From Paramarasmius palmivorus (taxonomy: Eukaryota > Basidiomycota > Agaricomycetes > Agaricales > Marasmiaceae): 64,000 bases of DNA. Of this stretch, positions 20,468 to 32,844 are shown piece by piece. The stretch covers positions 310,001 to 374,000 of the forward strand of contig JAYKXP010000040.1 in assembly GCA_037176845.1 (NCBI GenBank). Reading direction: 5' to 3'. The notes below the pieces were generated by a model. The model ran no database searches. It saw only the letters and a list, made by a program, of their open reading frames with translations, and had not been told where the DNA came from. Each line of letters opens with the position of its first letter. Position 1 is the stretch's first letter. The position numbers and the translations under genes were made by a program.

Positions 20468-22512
20468 ATGACACTCAACGGCTGGCACCCAGGCGAACAA
20501 CTCGTCCGCACCAAGCTCAATTACGACACCGATCCGTCTTTAACTACGCTCTATACATACATCACCACTTCGCTTGACCCGCATCAAGCGATATTCCATT
20601 CTACCAACGTTTCGTTTTCTACCTATCACAACGCTCGATGCCGATGGTCGACCTTGGGGGTCGGTGTTGTCACCAGAAGACGGCAAACCCGGCAACGGGT
20701 TTATTGACCATAGCGAAGAACATGGGGGTCTTAGGGTTCGTGCAAAGGTTTGGGACGGGGATCCGTTGAAGGAGAACGTTGGAGTGCTTTTCGATGCTGA
20801 AGGGAGTGCAAAGGGAAAGGATGTGCTTATCGCCGGGATAGGTATAGAATTTTCGACGCGGAGAAGGAACAAGTTCGCTGGGAAGATAACGAGGTTAGAC
20901 CGAACAGGTCAGGATCGTGATGTTTTTGATATGGATTACTTGGTGAATGAATCCGTTGGGTACGTTATATGTTAACTGAATCCATTCATGAGAAATACTG
21001 AACTTTGACATGTACAGGAACTGCCCGAAATACATCAACGTTCGCGATTTGATCCCACATCCCGATACAACACCGTTGGTAAAACACCGCATGCCTCATC
21101 TGTCTCGTGAAGATCGGCTTCCGGACGATGTCATCTCTTTCATCTTACAAGCGGATACCGTGTTCTTCGGTACGACCTACGCAGCTAAAACAGAGGACGA
21201 GAAAATGTTCCCTTCGCATCTCGGGATGAACACTCGTGGTGGACGTCCTGGTTTTATCCGCGTCTCACCTTCAGATGGTCGTACGGTTGTTATCCCGGAT
21301 TACTCAGGCGAGTTCTCTTCAATCTTAGCTCTTCACTCGGAACTCATCTTAAACCACCACAGGTAACCGACTCATGACTTCCCTAGGAAACATCGAAGCC
21401 ACACCCCTAGCCTCACTCACCTTCGTTTCTTTCGAATCCGGCGATATCCTCTACCTCACAGGTATCGCCCAAAACCATTTCGGAGCACCAGCGAGGCGGA
21501 TTATGGATAATCAAAATCAGTTAACGACGATCTACGTTACTGGCTTCGTATGCGTTCAGAACGCGCTTACAGTCCGACAAAAACCAGGTACTGCACCTGA
21601 ACGTAGTCCATACAGTCCTGCCATCAAACTCCTAACCGAGGAATCATCGAATCTATCACTCGGAGACGATTCCATAAAAGCTCTTTTGACGAGGATCGAC
21701 CTTCACAGCGAAACCATCGCCACTTTCACTTGGGAAACAACCAAACCAATATCAATCGCCCCAGGGAAAGCTATCATCCTCGACCTCGAATCTCTCCTTG
21801 ACTCTACCAAACTCCAACGCAAACTTCATTCCAAAGTCCGAACATGGACTGTCTCCTCCGCGCATGTCGATGGACCTACTCGAACGTTCTCGCTGACGAT
21901 CAAGTTGAAGCCAGGTGGTGCGGCGACTGGTGTGTTGTTTGATATCGCGAACGACTCGAGGTACCGTGAGCTGTTGGGTGCTGGCGATATGCGGTCGTTG
22001 GGATTGAGTGTTGGGTTTTTGGGTGTTGCGGGGGAGCTTGGGCTGGTGATATCGATACCGATTCCGATGTTGCGGAGGTGAAGAGGAAGAAGTGTTTGTG
22101 GATAGCAGGAGGAATTGGTGTTACACCGTTCCTGAGCATGCTTCGAGGCATCGTTGCACTCACTTCCGAGTTGTTGCATTGGGATGTCATTCTCATACTA
22201 TCGACTCGAGAAGCGGATGTTCTGGTGCCCATTATTGCAGATATATCGAAGGGTCTTGATTCGGAACGGGTCAAGCTATCGGTTTACGTGTTCTCTAGCA
22301 ATTCGTCTGCTTCACCGGGGGAGCTGCCGTTTACATATCATAAAGCTAGACTCTCGGTCGAATTCATTGAGAAGGAGAGAGAGACTCTGGATACGGAAGG
22401 GCGAGATATTCTATTATGTGGTACGCCGGAGTTCGAGCAAGTTGTTATTGATGGTTTGGGCAGGATAGGTGTGGCGACTGAGAGAGTAAAAAGAGAGATG
22501 TTTAGCTATTAA
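20468..22512 (+). CDS. PNPOx-like/FAD-binding FR-type oxidoreductase, two apparent frameshifts
   Basis: The N-terminal part looks like an FMN-binding split-barrel domain (LPITTLDADGRPWGS) and the C-terminal part like a ferredoxin-reductase FAD/NAD module (LWIAGGIGVTPFLSML, then LLCGTPEFEQVV). Introns are 20960-21017 (GT/AG) and 21308-21362 (GC/AG, donor CAG|GCGAGT). The second is required to join PDYSG to NRLMTSLGN. Two breaks need single-base changes: one extra T in the run at 20615-20618, and one missing base near 22040-22042 before GDIDTDSD. Either the gene has recently decayed or these are sequence errors. It probably transfers electrons from NAD(P)H through flavin, but the substrate is unknown. 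Confidence 0.72.
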
Positions 22513-22735
22513 TCATTACATTGTGTTGTATTTTATGACTTTTTAATCCTGAAATGACTCTAGATTTAGCTTGAGGAATACACACTTGGACATTTAGTAG
22601 CGGTCAAAGCACATTGTCGCCTCCTGGGCCGACGGCGATTGATCAATGGCATCACGGCATACCACATGCCGTCGATTGAGCCGGTTGGACGTTATGACGT
22701 TATTGCCTTTGTTCCTCTAAACCATCGAGAGCGAC

Positions 22736-22779
22736 GGACCCACTGAATCCCGGGAACGGGGAACGGGGAACGGGGAACA
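22736..22779 (+). repeat. Left terminal inverted repeat of the KDZ element
   Basis: It begins GGACCCACTGAATCCCGGGA and continues into a GGGAAC tandem run. It is the inverted match of 38397-38440. Confidence 0.78.
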
Positions 22780-23925
22780 CAGCCAACAGGTGCAAATAAG
22801 CATCCATCATCGCGTCCATCATCGCGTCCGTCTGACTCTGTTGATGCTGTCCCTTGCAGTGTTGCTGTCAGAGAATATGCTCAACCCACTACAGTACGTT
22901 TTCAGTAAAGTGTAAGAAAATCTCACTTATAATGCTCATCACGCAGATCACCCCATGCACGGAATTCACTGAAGCCATGCGTCCTCAACTGCATGCAAGG
23001 CTAACCTTTCACGAAAGCTAGACCAACCATGGAAGTCCATTCAAGGAACAACAAGAACATCTGTAATATGCCAGTGCTCTGTGCACCCGTGAGCACGGTG
23101 TTTTATATGCAGAATGTCAGCATCATGAGGACCTGTGAGGATCTTGGTGTTATTTCATTACTTAACATGCACTATCATCCTGACTGTCAAGGTTACCCCT
23201 TCGCTGAACATACGCCTTTCAAGGCTATTCATGCAGAGCGTCTGTGCACGGACGTGAAAGGTGAATGATTCAAGATCTTCATTTCATGGACTTCACTGAA
23301 CATTTGTAAGTAGTACATGCAAGTCTAACCATGAATGGTGCTTCTAGTGCAAGGACCATCTTCCTTTCATGGACTCCACTGCATGCGCATGGCTCTACGT
23401 CGTTCAAACCAACCCATGCATGACATTGATTGAATAAACCCGCAAGCTTTTCCCCTCCTTTTATGCGTACTGATAGTTGTATCCTACTCCAAACATACTG
23501 TACCAAGGTATCAGAATGTCTATTACATGTCTGGAAAGTCTCGTACGAGTAATTCAGGTTGGCATTGTGGGCTTGTCACGTCACGGTCATTCAGACCGGA
23601 AAGTTTCAACTTTCCGGTCCGAGCTACTGTGACAATGTCACATAACTCAAGCTGCGACCACAATGTTGCACTTCAGCTCCACTTCAACTTTGACAGTTGT
23701 ACGCCGCATTCACAAAGTGTACTACTACCAGTTCTATGGTAGCCTTGAAGAGTATGGTGTGTGATCTAAAAATTAACCAAAGCCATCCTTTACTCATGCT
23801 CGGTTCAAGGCTATTCATGCACGATGGTTCTTGCATCCATGTACGACTACCCGTTCAAACGATTCATGGCAAACTGTATAGTTCGCAAAAAAAAGGTTTA
23901 AGCCACTCAAAAACAGCCCATCATT
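22780..23925. other. Left subterminal non-coding region of the KDZ element
   Basis: No gene. Many short CATGCA, TTCACTGA and TTCATGCA-like words recur here and in the right subterminal region, as expected for transposase-binding sites, but no regular array was established. Confidence 0.5.
23575..23641. repeat. 67-bp subterminal palindrome, left copy
   Basis: An imperfect palindrome centred on ACCGGAAAGTT/AACTTTCCGGT with outer arms GTCACGTCACGGT and ACTGTGACAATGTCAC. It is repeated in direct orientation at 37837-37903 with about eight differences. Confidence 0.85.
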
Positions 23926-25691
23926 ATGCGCCGAACGTATGATGAGGCGAACCTAGATTTTCAGCCTTCATTGGACGACCTCTTCGACACTCGTACATCT
24001 CGAGTACCCCCACCGCTCACTGAGAGACTCTGTCCTCAGTGCTCTAATCACTTTATATCAAAACCATTGCGGTGCAAAGGAAGATATACCCCAGAAAATT
24101 GTGGTCGCCTTTTTGAATATGTGCGTTTTCTGCTTTTTTTGATTTTATGCGCACTCATTGAATTGTGCATGTCTACAGTGTCCAAACAATACCTTTTCTC
24201 CTAACTCTATTTGTCAATACTTTCTTTGGCTTTCTCTATCATCAAGCACGCGCCGTTGTATCACATCCAACCCCACGTCAACCCAAATGTCCGCTGTTGG
24301 AACCGTCATATGGTGCTCATCTGAGATATGCCGCCAGCGTCAAGATACACGTACACGCGGAGCTCGAAGCTGTGAACATCAGTATTGCAAAGGTTGCTGT
24401 CTCAAGCTGAAGGGCGGGTGTAAACTCAAAGATCACAGACTCAAAGATTGTATGTGTCTCTTACCGTCAATACACCTGTAATATCACTCACTCACTGCTC
24501 CATATATCTCAGCAACCGCGACACATTCAGAAAATCCTGCTACGTCAGTTTCACTTTCAGCACCTGCACCATCGTCTGTTGTGCTTCAACCACCGGCGAT
24601 TTCACTGCCCGCTGAGCCAGCAGATCAAATACAGCCCATCACTCCTCCTGTCACTCCTTCACGACGCCGTACATATGCTACTGTGCTTGACCCAAATACC
24701 GAGGCTAAACTCCAGGCTATCGGATTTCTCCAGGCGGGCTCTACCACTCCCACTCGCCATCAAGCATACCGCTCGCTTCAGAAGCATACTATTACAGTCA
24801 ATCTCTTTCCTCAAGTAAGCTCTTTGACACCTAAATCAGAAATGTGTACTAATTTTCTCATCATCTCAGAACGACGCTCCCTTGCTTGCCATCGAGATCT
24901 CGGTTGCACAGGCGTCTTGGCCCTACTTCCATCCAAAAGATTATCAGACTACCTTCGAGCGTTTTATGCCTTTAACATCATTCAATGATGACTGGTTCTC
25001 GTATTACAACCAACAAGCTTGCGAGTGGAAGATAACCAGTGTTGGGCTAGATGTTCATCGACAACGGACGGTGTACATCCGCCCAATAGAGGTCACCTCC
25101 TCTCCGGATATAGGGCTTCATGCTCTACCGTCTGTAGATCAAAATAGGTACCTTACAGAAACCCAGTAGGCTATGCTTCTTATCAATTCAGCATCTCAAT
25201 GACGTTTGTATCCAGATCTATTCAGAATACCATTCTGCATCAGCCTCAGCCAAGCGAGTTTTCTCCCTCTGCTGAATCCTCCACCGATGTGACAAATACA
25301 GAGGGTTTTCCAGATGAGACGCTACTCAATGATGGGTACGTATTACGTGCTGGCTTCACTCATGAAAAAACTAACAACTGGCAGCTTTACTTTTAGTGAT
25401 GCTCCTGCTGATAACGCTGCAAAGGGACCGTGGCCATACAAGTATTGTCGCGATATCCATGAGTCCTTCCTGAAGATCGCCTCTATGGAATCTAGTGGCC
25501 GCGGCGCAACACAGAAGACGCTATTTGTGTCAGTGTTGCCAGGGACATTTCGCAAATCCACTTTTAGCCGTCATTATAACGTCTGGAAAGCTATCAAAGA
25601 TCATGTGGATTTCAAGTTGGCCATTCGAGCTGGTCGAACAGAGGCTGGTGAATGGGCTCGGATTCGATCGAAATATGAAAAAAAGCATTAG
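23926..25691 (+). CDS. Uncharacterised cysteine-rich protein of the KDZ element
   Basis: Six exons (23926-24120, 24179-24449, 24513-24814, 24870-25147, 25216-25335, 25385-25691) give 490 residues in frame. Residues 35-160 hold two cysteine clusters: one begins CPQC and ends at CPNN (zinc-ribbon or GRF-like spacing), the other has WCSSEIC followed by CEHQYCKGCC. A Pro/Ser-rich linker leads to a C-terminal region (about 290-490) that is unfamiliar. The clusters suggest zinc and nucleic-acid or protein binding. It is the first gene of the + strand trio and ends 154 bp before the next. Its confinement to a transposon suggests a role in mobility or its control; this is inference. Confidence 0.7.
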
Positions 25692-25845
25692 TCGAAACTG
25701 ATAGCTACCTAATCTGATTTGAAAATCCCTATGTATTCAAATTCATGAATGAGATGCCGTTCAAGGAACCCCTTTCACAATTGGCCCCTTTCAATTTTCT
25801 TTTTACTCTTTTCTGTCGCTCTCGTCCTCTACTGTTGTCGACACA

Positions 25846-28800
25846 ATGCAGATTCCTTTTGACCCAGAGAAGATGTATGTGGATCTGACTCCCCTATTCA
25901 CCTGCACCTGTCTGATACTTTCACAGTACATTTACTGGCACTGACGAAGGGCAAAGACTCGTCTTTTTCAGCGTATGTTCATTTGATATCTGTTGTTGAA
26001 GAAGCTTTACAAGCTTGTCCTTAGACCATTGTCCTTGCCCACCGAGTTGACCAACGAAAAGCCGAGGGCAAGGCACCGCGAACAATCCCAGAAGCAAAAC
26101 GACTTCTGAACAAGTGTAGGATAGTCATCGATACAACGCACATTGAACGCGGACTACACTTGGAAAACTCACGTGTCGAGAATCAGCTGTTGAATCTACA
26201 ACAAAAGGGTATTATTCAGCTGGAGAAATCATTGGTGCGTCTGACCCAGTCTTCCTGCAACATTTTGTTAATGAAAATATCAGTCGCCTCCATTAAGTCC
26301 ATTGACCGACACAGATTGCTCGCAATTTGAAGAACAGATAACTCCAAAACCATGTGAAGGGAGAAATCAATTATCCACCTCCGATGCCAAAACACCTGCC
26401 AGTGCTGCTGCTGATCTCCCGATAAAGGTCTCCAATGCTGTAGCACATTCTTCTACTTCCACTGCTCAATGTCCCCACTCTACCTCCATTGACCATACGA
26501 CCAGTGGTGGCAATTCGAATGACGCTATGCACTTCAGTACAGAGCTGACCGATGCTCTTACGCGTTCTTTGACTTCCGATACCCCCAATTCCCAGTCTAC
26601 CTCCATCGACCACACAGCTGGCAGTGGCAACTTGAACGGCGCGGCGCACTCCGGTAATGAGCTACCAACCAATGCTCTTACGCATTCTTCAACTTCCGCT
26701 GCTCCAAAATCCCAGTCTATCTCCATCGACCATCCAGCCAGCAGCGGCAACTTGAACGGCACAGCGCACTCCGGTAATGAGCTGCCAACCGATGCTCTTA
26801 CGCGTTCTACCACTCCAGACCCCCGGTCTACCTCCGTCGACCACACAACCAGTGGTGGCAATTCGAATGACGATATGCACTTCGGTACAGAGCTGACCGA
26901 TGATCTTACGCGTTCTTTGACTTCCGATACCCCCAATTCCCAGTCTACCTTCATCGACCACACAGCTGGCAGTGGCAACTTGAACGGCGCGGCGCACTCC
27001 GGTAATGAGCTACCAACCAATGCTCTTACGCATTCTTCAACTTCCGCTGCTCCAAAATCCCAGTCTATCTCCATCGACCACACAGCCAGCAGTGGCAACT
27101 TGAACGGCGCGGCGCACTCCGGTAATGAGCTACCAACCAATGCTCTTACGCGTTCCTCAACTTCCGCTGCTCCAAAATCCCAGTCTATCTCCATCGACCA
27201 TCCAGCCAGCAGCGGCAACTTGAACGGCACAGCGCACTCCGGTAATGAGCTGCCAACCGATGCTCTTACGCGTTCTGCCACTCCAGATCCCCAGTCTACC
27301 TCCGTTGACTGCACATCTGATGTTGACATGGATAACACTAGTACGCCAGCTGTGGTATCTGGAGCAAACAATGCAATTGGTTCAGGTGATAACACGTCGT
27401 CAGTTGTGAAGTCTACTGATGCTCAGATGAGCATCTCTGGTGGGAATCCAGCCACCAGTACACCACCCAACATGGCGTACTCTCATTCTCACCAAGACTC
27501 CTCGTACAATAATCAAAACCCGCATCTGAATGGTTCCATTGACTCGGGGAGTTATAACGTACTCACTGAGTCTATGCAATTTATTGCTGGCACGAAACGT
27601 AAACGGTTGAGTGTTGAATCTGGGGATGCTATCACTCAGCAATTCCACTCAAGCTCTTCGACAGCTCAGATCAGTCTTGGAGTCTCCTGGGCATCTACCC
27701 AACCGCTACCTCCACATATACAATCATTTTCGCTGGACGAATGTTATCGCGATTATACTGATTGCTTCATTCTTGATCCCCTCGGCGGAATTGGTTTGGT
27801 GATTGGTAAAAAGCCTTATATGCAGATGATCTTTCAGCCTTCGAGGGTTTTGGAAGAGCTGTGTCTGAACATACAAGCTGTAAAACCAGGTGTGTTATCC
27901 TTCTGACTGTGATACAACCGTCAAATGTTAACATGATCCACGTTTCAAGAAATTCTCAATAGATCAATGAAGTGGGCACTTTCCGTAGGATCGGATCTAT
28001 CGTATACTTCAGGGCCAAAACATGATGATATTCATGTTACTGTTGAAAATGTTCACGCCAACTCATACCACTTGGTCTTCATTCACACGAACGGATACGA
28101 GCCCTCCATCATTGAGCCACATGGCACGTCCAACATTCCCGTACTGGATAGCAGTACGAGGCAGCTTTATGTGCCGTTACACAAGGTCAAAGCTGGCTCA
28201 GACTCGCTGTTCCAGCTTTGCTTGATACATTTTCGTGTCCACTCTGATCCCAAAAACGAGTTCTCTCCTCAGGCTTGGGCTGCCCATATGCATAGATTAT
28301 ATGACACCCTCGTACCAGACAACGACTATCACCCGCCGATCTCTCATCCAGATCCACTTGGAACAACTATCTATGGTCATATCACATCGTCCGAGGCCAA
28401 TAATACGGTTATGGATGGGCAGAGTCCTAGTACCGTCCACCATGCGACTCCTAGCCATCCAGTTCATCTTTCTCAACAGTTGAACAACGTTGATATGCCT
28501 GCGGGCAATGATTCTGATCTTCCCGGCGTTATAGCGGGCATTTTGTCAACTGCTTCATCCACTGAGCGTGATACGCAAGCTTATCACACAGCAAATGGAT
28601 CGCACCCCCTGTTTAATGGCGAATCTACCTCTGCTCCTGATGTTGCATCTGGCATGTCCCCAAATAGCAACTCTGCAGAGACTCGGGACAGTACGTCTGT
28701 GGCAGGCTATAATGGCGGCACTCCCCAAGGCAGCACCAGTCGTCCTTCAGCATTTATACCAATGCTTGCAGCGCAGCAGCATATCAAGAACGTAAAGCTT

Positions 28801-29328
28801 GAGAGCCATAAAGTGGTCCAGGCGACGCGAGATCGTCTATTTAAGGATCTTAATCCTCCCGGACAGGTCGTTTTCCGATATATCGAGTCATTCTTCAACA
28901 GCGAGGAGATCACTTGGGAGATAGCCTTTCATCGCATTACAAACAGGAAGGGTACAGTTCTTGTGAAGACGATGTATGACTGGGCTGTAGTGGTCAGAAG
29001 AGTCCATGATCTTGAAAGGATGTTTCAGGATAACACTGCACCAAAGCTGTCAGAAGTACAAGTTCCACCGTCGGGTGCTAAGGTCACCAACAAGGTACTT
29101 CAAGCGTACTTCTGCTGTGGACAAACCTGGATTGAATCCTGCACCAAATCCGCTAAACATATTCGCAAGATTGAGCGAGAAATCTCACTCAAGGATAGCT
29201 ACGATCCTGCAGTAGCTGCCAAAGCTGCTGAGATATTGAACCGATGGGAGGAGCATATTAACAAACCACGGGAAAAGATTGGAGCTAACGGGTTAGGTAA
29301 ATATTTATTGAGAGTCATTCCAGAGTAG
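25846..29328 (+). CDS. Ser/Thr-rich tandem-repeat protein of the KDZ element
   Basis: Five exons (25846-25874, 25927-25972, 26025-26234, 26284-27889, 27950-29328) give 1,089 residues. After an N-terminal folded-looking part come about seven diverged 40-residue repeats (residues about 165-440; typical piece SIDHPASSGNLNGTAHSG). A KRKR-type basic patch follows near residue 530. The C-terminal half contains a globular region around residues 570-720 and another near 850-1089 (WEIAFHRITNRKG), neither recognised. A long frame stop at 27904-27906 is bypassed by the last intron. The repeats look like a flexible linker. It sits 72 bp before the transposase gene and may be co-expressed with it. Confidence 0.68.
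26500..27310 (+). repeat. Coding minisatellite, about 120-bp units
   Basis: About seven units of roughly 114-126 bp encode the 40-residue repeat. Some neighbouring units are nearly identical at DNA level (for example 26701-26800 against 27181-27280), which points to recent unequal exchange. Confidence 0.8.
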
Positions 29329-29400
29329 ACTTTGCATTGAGCTGTATAGATAACTTAGAGTATCAATATTACGCGACCAACCTGCTCTTTCACTACCATC

Positions 29401-31617
29401 ATGCTTGCGCTTCCAATTGTACATGATATGTTCGACTTCCTCAAGAATAACCCCGATATATCAGACAAGCTCAACTTCCCAAAGCTTCAGCGTTTCTTCC
29501 GTCTATGTCGTCGCCATCTTTTTCGGGAAGCCGATCCAGAAAGTCCAGAGGACCCAACAGTGCTGCCAGCAGAACTCGATCTCCCACTTCGCACGTTTTT
29601 AAGCTCAGCACTTGGACTTGAAGAGAATCTTGTACAGCGTTGTTGGTCTGGAATGAGGACTACAATCGCCGAATCATGTTACTGGGATGTTACGGACGAT
29701 GATGACCTGTTTCGGATGTATGGAGATGGTGCACAGATTGGTGCGTTATGTCTGCAAGACTATTATTTGATGCTGAACATTCAGCAATCTTACAGGTGCT
29801 ATGGACTTAATTGCAGACTTAAAAACCTGTCTTGGACCTGATTGCAACAGACGGAATCTGCGCAAAGAGGCAGGGGTATCATGTCGCATTTTTACATTAC
29901 GTCGCGGAGTCCTTCCTGCCTACTACTACACTCTATATTGCAGTGGTATGTTCTCAGCTCCCTTTGTAAGCTTGGGCTCATCATAATCTAGTATGTTCTA
30001 CACGCTACTATCCGAATTACTATGTACAACGCCCTGGTGATATCAACTGTCAACGGGTGTATTATGGAGGAATTCCGAGCGTGTTGCATGTCTTTCAGAA
30101 GGCATTTGTGGAAGTTGATCTTATAGAGCATTTTGAATGGCAGATGATGTTCCAACAGTACGCACTGCTACAACTCTTGCTATTCATGGGGCTAAACTGA
30201 CCAACTTTTTTTTTAGTTCATCGGCTCAGAGCATTGCGCGGGTTTATAACCGAACATTAGGAAGAACAAACCAGAATCTTCCATGGAATGGAGCATTGTC
30301 AGCAGCTCTTGATGCAGATCTGGTCTACGAGTCGTTTTTCCTTCATGCGCTTCTTCGGGACCATCAAAAACAAAACTCCATATTATCTGTTCCCCATGGC
30401 AGCAACCAACGACGCTGGCTTGACCAAGCATTACAGGAACGGAACTTGAGGATAGCTGGAAATGGGCAACCATTGTGGGCACATGCATGTAAAAAGTGTA
30501 TGAAGATTCAAGTCAAAGATGATGGTACCAAAGGTATGTGACGCTTGCACTGATCCAGTAACTAGACACCTGCTAATAGCGAATCTTGGCAGAGTATCTT
30601 ACCGCTGCGGTGTGTGATGGGGTAACAGTCGGCCATCCTTGCTGTTCTTTTCGGCCAGTTTGTCGGGAACCATTGGCCAGTGCAAGAGACCGCTTTTGCC
30701 CATTACACCAATCGCAGGCCCTTGTGTGCGCTATTGATGGATGCAAGAATCCTGCAGAGTTGTCACATCTGACGTGTACTGCTGTAGAACACCGTCAGGC
30801 TGAAGATGACTTTCAAGTTCGCCGAACAACTGCTATGTCCCAGCTCAAAGCTCGCTTTCAACGTGCTGGGGTTCCGCTGCTTAATGATGTAGATCCCGTA
30901 GTCGAGAACGATGGCTCAATAACGGAGGCTATACCATCAAGTACAGCACGGCTCACAGGTCAAATGTCGCGGCGTTGGACGCACAATGAACAGCTTGTGG
31001 TTTATCCCTGCGGGATTATCGCATCTCGATGTACCTTTTACAACTCAGAAGCCGTGTCAGGTGTCAAGGTACATGATTCACTTCCGGCACAACGTTCTTG
31101 TGTTGATGCACCCAATAGGACCACCTCAAAGTTGTATTTCCAAAGCAATATCCTCGATCCCACCCTTCGTATATCTTCTATGACCATAGCTGCGGTTTAC
31201 TTGCACACATGGAAGCTTGCCACGATACTCATTTCTCTGATACCGCATTTGTTGTTGACGTTTTTCATGCTCGCATACATCACAAGGATAGCCATGAATA
31301 CTGCAACCAGAATTGCAATCCTGCAGGCTATCCTGAACTGCAACAGGGAGAAAAGTGGACCTTCAATTCTTCGGCAGCCGAGCAGACCAATACTTGGTTT
31401 GGAGCGTTTCATCCTATCGTGAAAGAAATGTTGCAGTGGCGGTATGTCGTGTCATCACCTATCATTTTGTTTGTAATACTGATGCTGGCACAGATACAAC
31501 TTCTTCTGCGATGAAATGATTATGCTGCGAAACGAATGGACTGAAGAAGAACTCTTCAAAGAAGGATCATGTCCTATTATACGTTCAGAGTCATTTTTGA
31601 GAGGAGGCGATTGGTAA
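29401..31617 (+). CDS. KDZ-type transposase with CxC5/CxC6-like cysteine clusters
   Basis: Seven exons (29401-29740, 29796-29945, 29992-30157, 30217-30533, 30593-31068, 31119-31441, 31494-31617) give 631 residues. The N-terminal region resembles the CxC5 cluster of KDZ proteins: CLGPDCNRRN, then LYCSVCSTRYYPNYYV. A second cluster resembles CxC6: HACKKCMKIQ, AAVCDGVTVGHPCCSFR, then FCPLHQSQALVCAIDGC. The C-terminal part has a candidate DDE core, with FYDHSCG (first Asp), VVDVFHARIHHKDSHEYC (second Asp) and FNSSAAEQTNTWFG (Glu). In the family this enzyme cuts the element out and inserts it. It is the only transposase candidate within the 15.7-kb element. Confidence 0.83.
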
Positions 31618-31646
31618 AGCACTATGCATTTCTAGTTTGTACAGCA

Positions 31647-32507
31647 TTAATCAATAACAATTGGATTATCGATGCCATTGCCTTGGTTTTGCAATACCTC
31701 AAGTCGCTTATCAAATGCAGCACGGAGAGAGGAGACTCGCTTCTGATTTTCCTCTGCACTTAGCACAATTACTTCAACTTCGTCGTCAGAGTTGTCGATT
31801 GGTGGATTCGCATCTGTTCCGTGAATTAACATAATGATTATGGTCAAGAAGTGGCTAACAGACCTGCGAGATGTTCCGTGCGGTCCACAAGCCACTCATA
31901 ATGAACAGCAACAACATTTGATCGACATATAGGACCTAGGGGTGAATAAGCGCTAGTACTGAACCACCGAACTTGTACTACTCACATCTCCCTTTATCCG
32001 GCACATTGTGAAGAATTTGTTTGACGCAGTCCTGTATATCAGATTTAGCCAGATTCTGAGCAACGATTGAAAGCCTGGAAACCTGATCATAGACTACACG
32101 TCGACATTCGCAGGAAAAGAGATATTGAGCGGGAAACTGATCGTCCATACAAATCTGTACTTGCGATGGTCCAGAATGCTAACCAATGAAATAGCACGTG
32201 AATGCCTACATAGCAAGGTGATAAAAGCCAATCAAAACCCTTAGAAGCAGCAGATATCAGACTGAATACAGTACAGAGTTCGATCAAGAGACTTTACATT
32301 GTCATAATCCTTTTGAGCTCGAACAACCAAAGCGTAGGCAGCTTCTTCCGAACCAAGGACATTGGAAATGGTCTGATGAAATTATGAGCAAAGATATTGC
32401 AGGATATGGGGAGAACACACTTGAAACTTATCGTAAAACTTGATTATATTTAGCTCACTTGGCCGTTTCATCAAGATGTTATCGGAGGAGGTGGGTGGGC
32501 TCGACAT
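31647..32507 (-). CDS. Small RING-like protein of the KDZ element
   Basis: Five exons (32507-32421, 32372-32298, 32178-31986, 31935-31864, 31813-31647) give a protein of about 197 residues; an upstream in-frame ATG at 32564 would add a hydrophobic leader. Residues about 60-130 have the spacing of a degenerate RING finger: ICMDD, FSCECRR, QDC and KGRCPICR. The tail is acidic (NSDDEVEVIV) and ends in a short coiled-coil-like stretch. A RING would imply ubiquitin or SUMO transfer, but not all metal ligands are visible. The gene ends 30 bp from the convergent transposase gene. It could act on host silencing or on the transposase; this is not shown. Confidence 0.66.
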
Positions 32508-32844
32508 TGGCAGCAATATAGAGATGAAAGACGAGAGGAAGAAAATTTTCTTATGAGAAAGCATTCGTCAAGTACTTGTCATAAACAGAATGTCGTGAAT
32601 GGGAAATCATTAATGTCATTGTTCGAACGTAGCGCCATCAAGCTCATGCATGTAGGTAAATGCAGGCTTGAACATGAACGTTGTGCCGTGAACGACTGGA
32701 ATGTTTACAAGGAGTACTAGAACACAAGTAGAACAGATCTGGTTTCAAGTTCGTCACTAAAATGTACGTGAACAACGGCAAATGAATTCTACCCAATAGT
32801 AGCGACGTACTTGATGGACTCTATGTTGTCCTTTAAATACTGCT

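Noticed and set aside
22046..22077. A 32-nt intron to explain the second oxidoreductase break
   Set aside because: Very short, with a weak donor and no branch motif; a one-base deletion keeps a plausible acidic linker instead.
22078..22512. Separate small NAD-binding protein
   Set aside because: It is the C-terminal module of the 20468 oxidoreductase; its first codon is GTG and the upstream domain joins it after a one-base correction.
26371..27395. Long minus-strand frames over the repeat protein
   Set aside because: A 309-codon frame opposite the 40-residue repeats is a by-product of the repeat's composition; it has no domain, and the plus-strand spliced gene explains the region.
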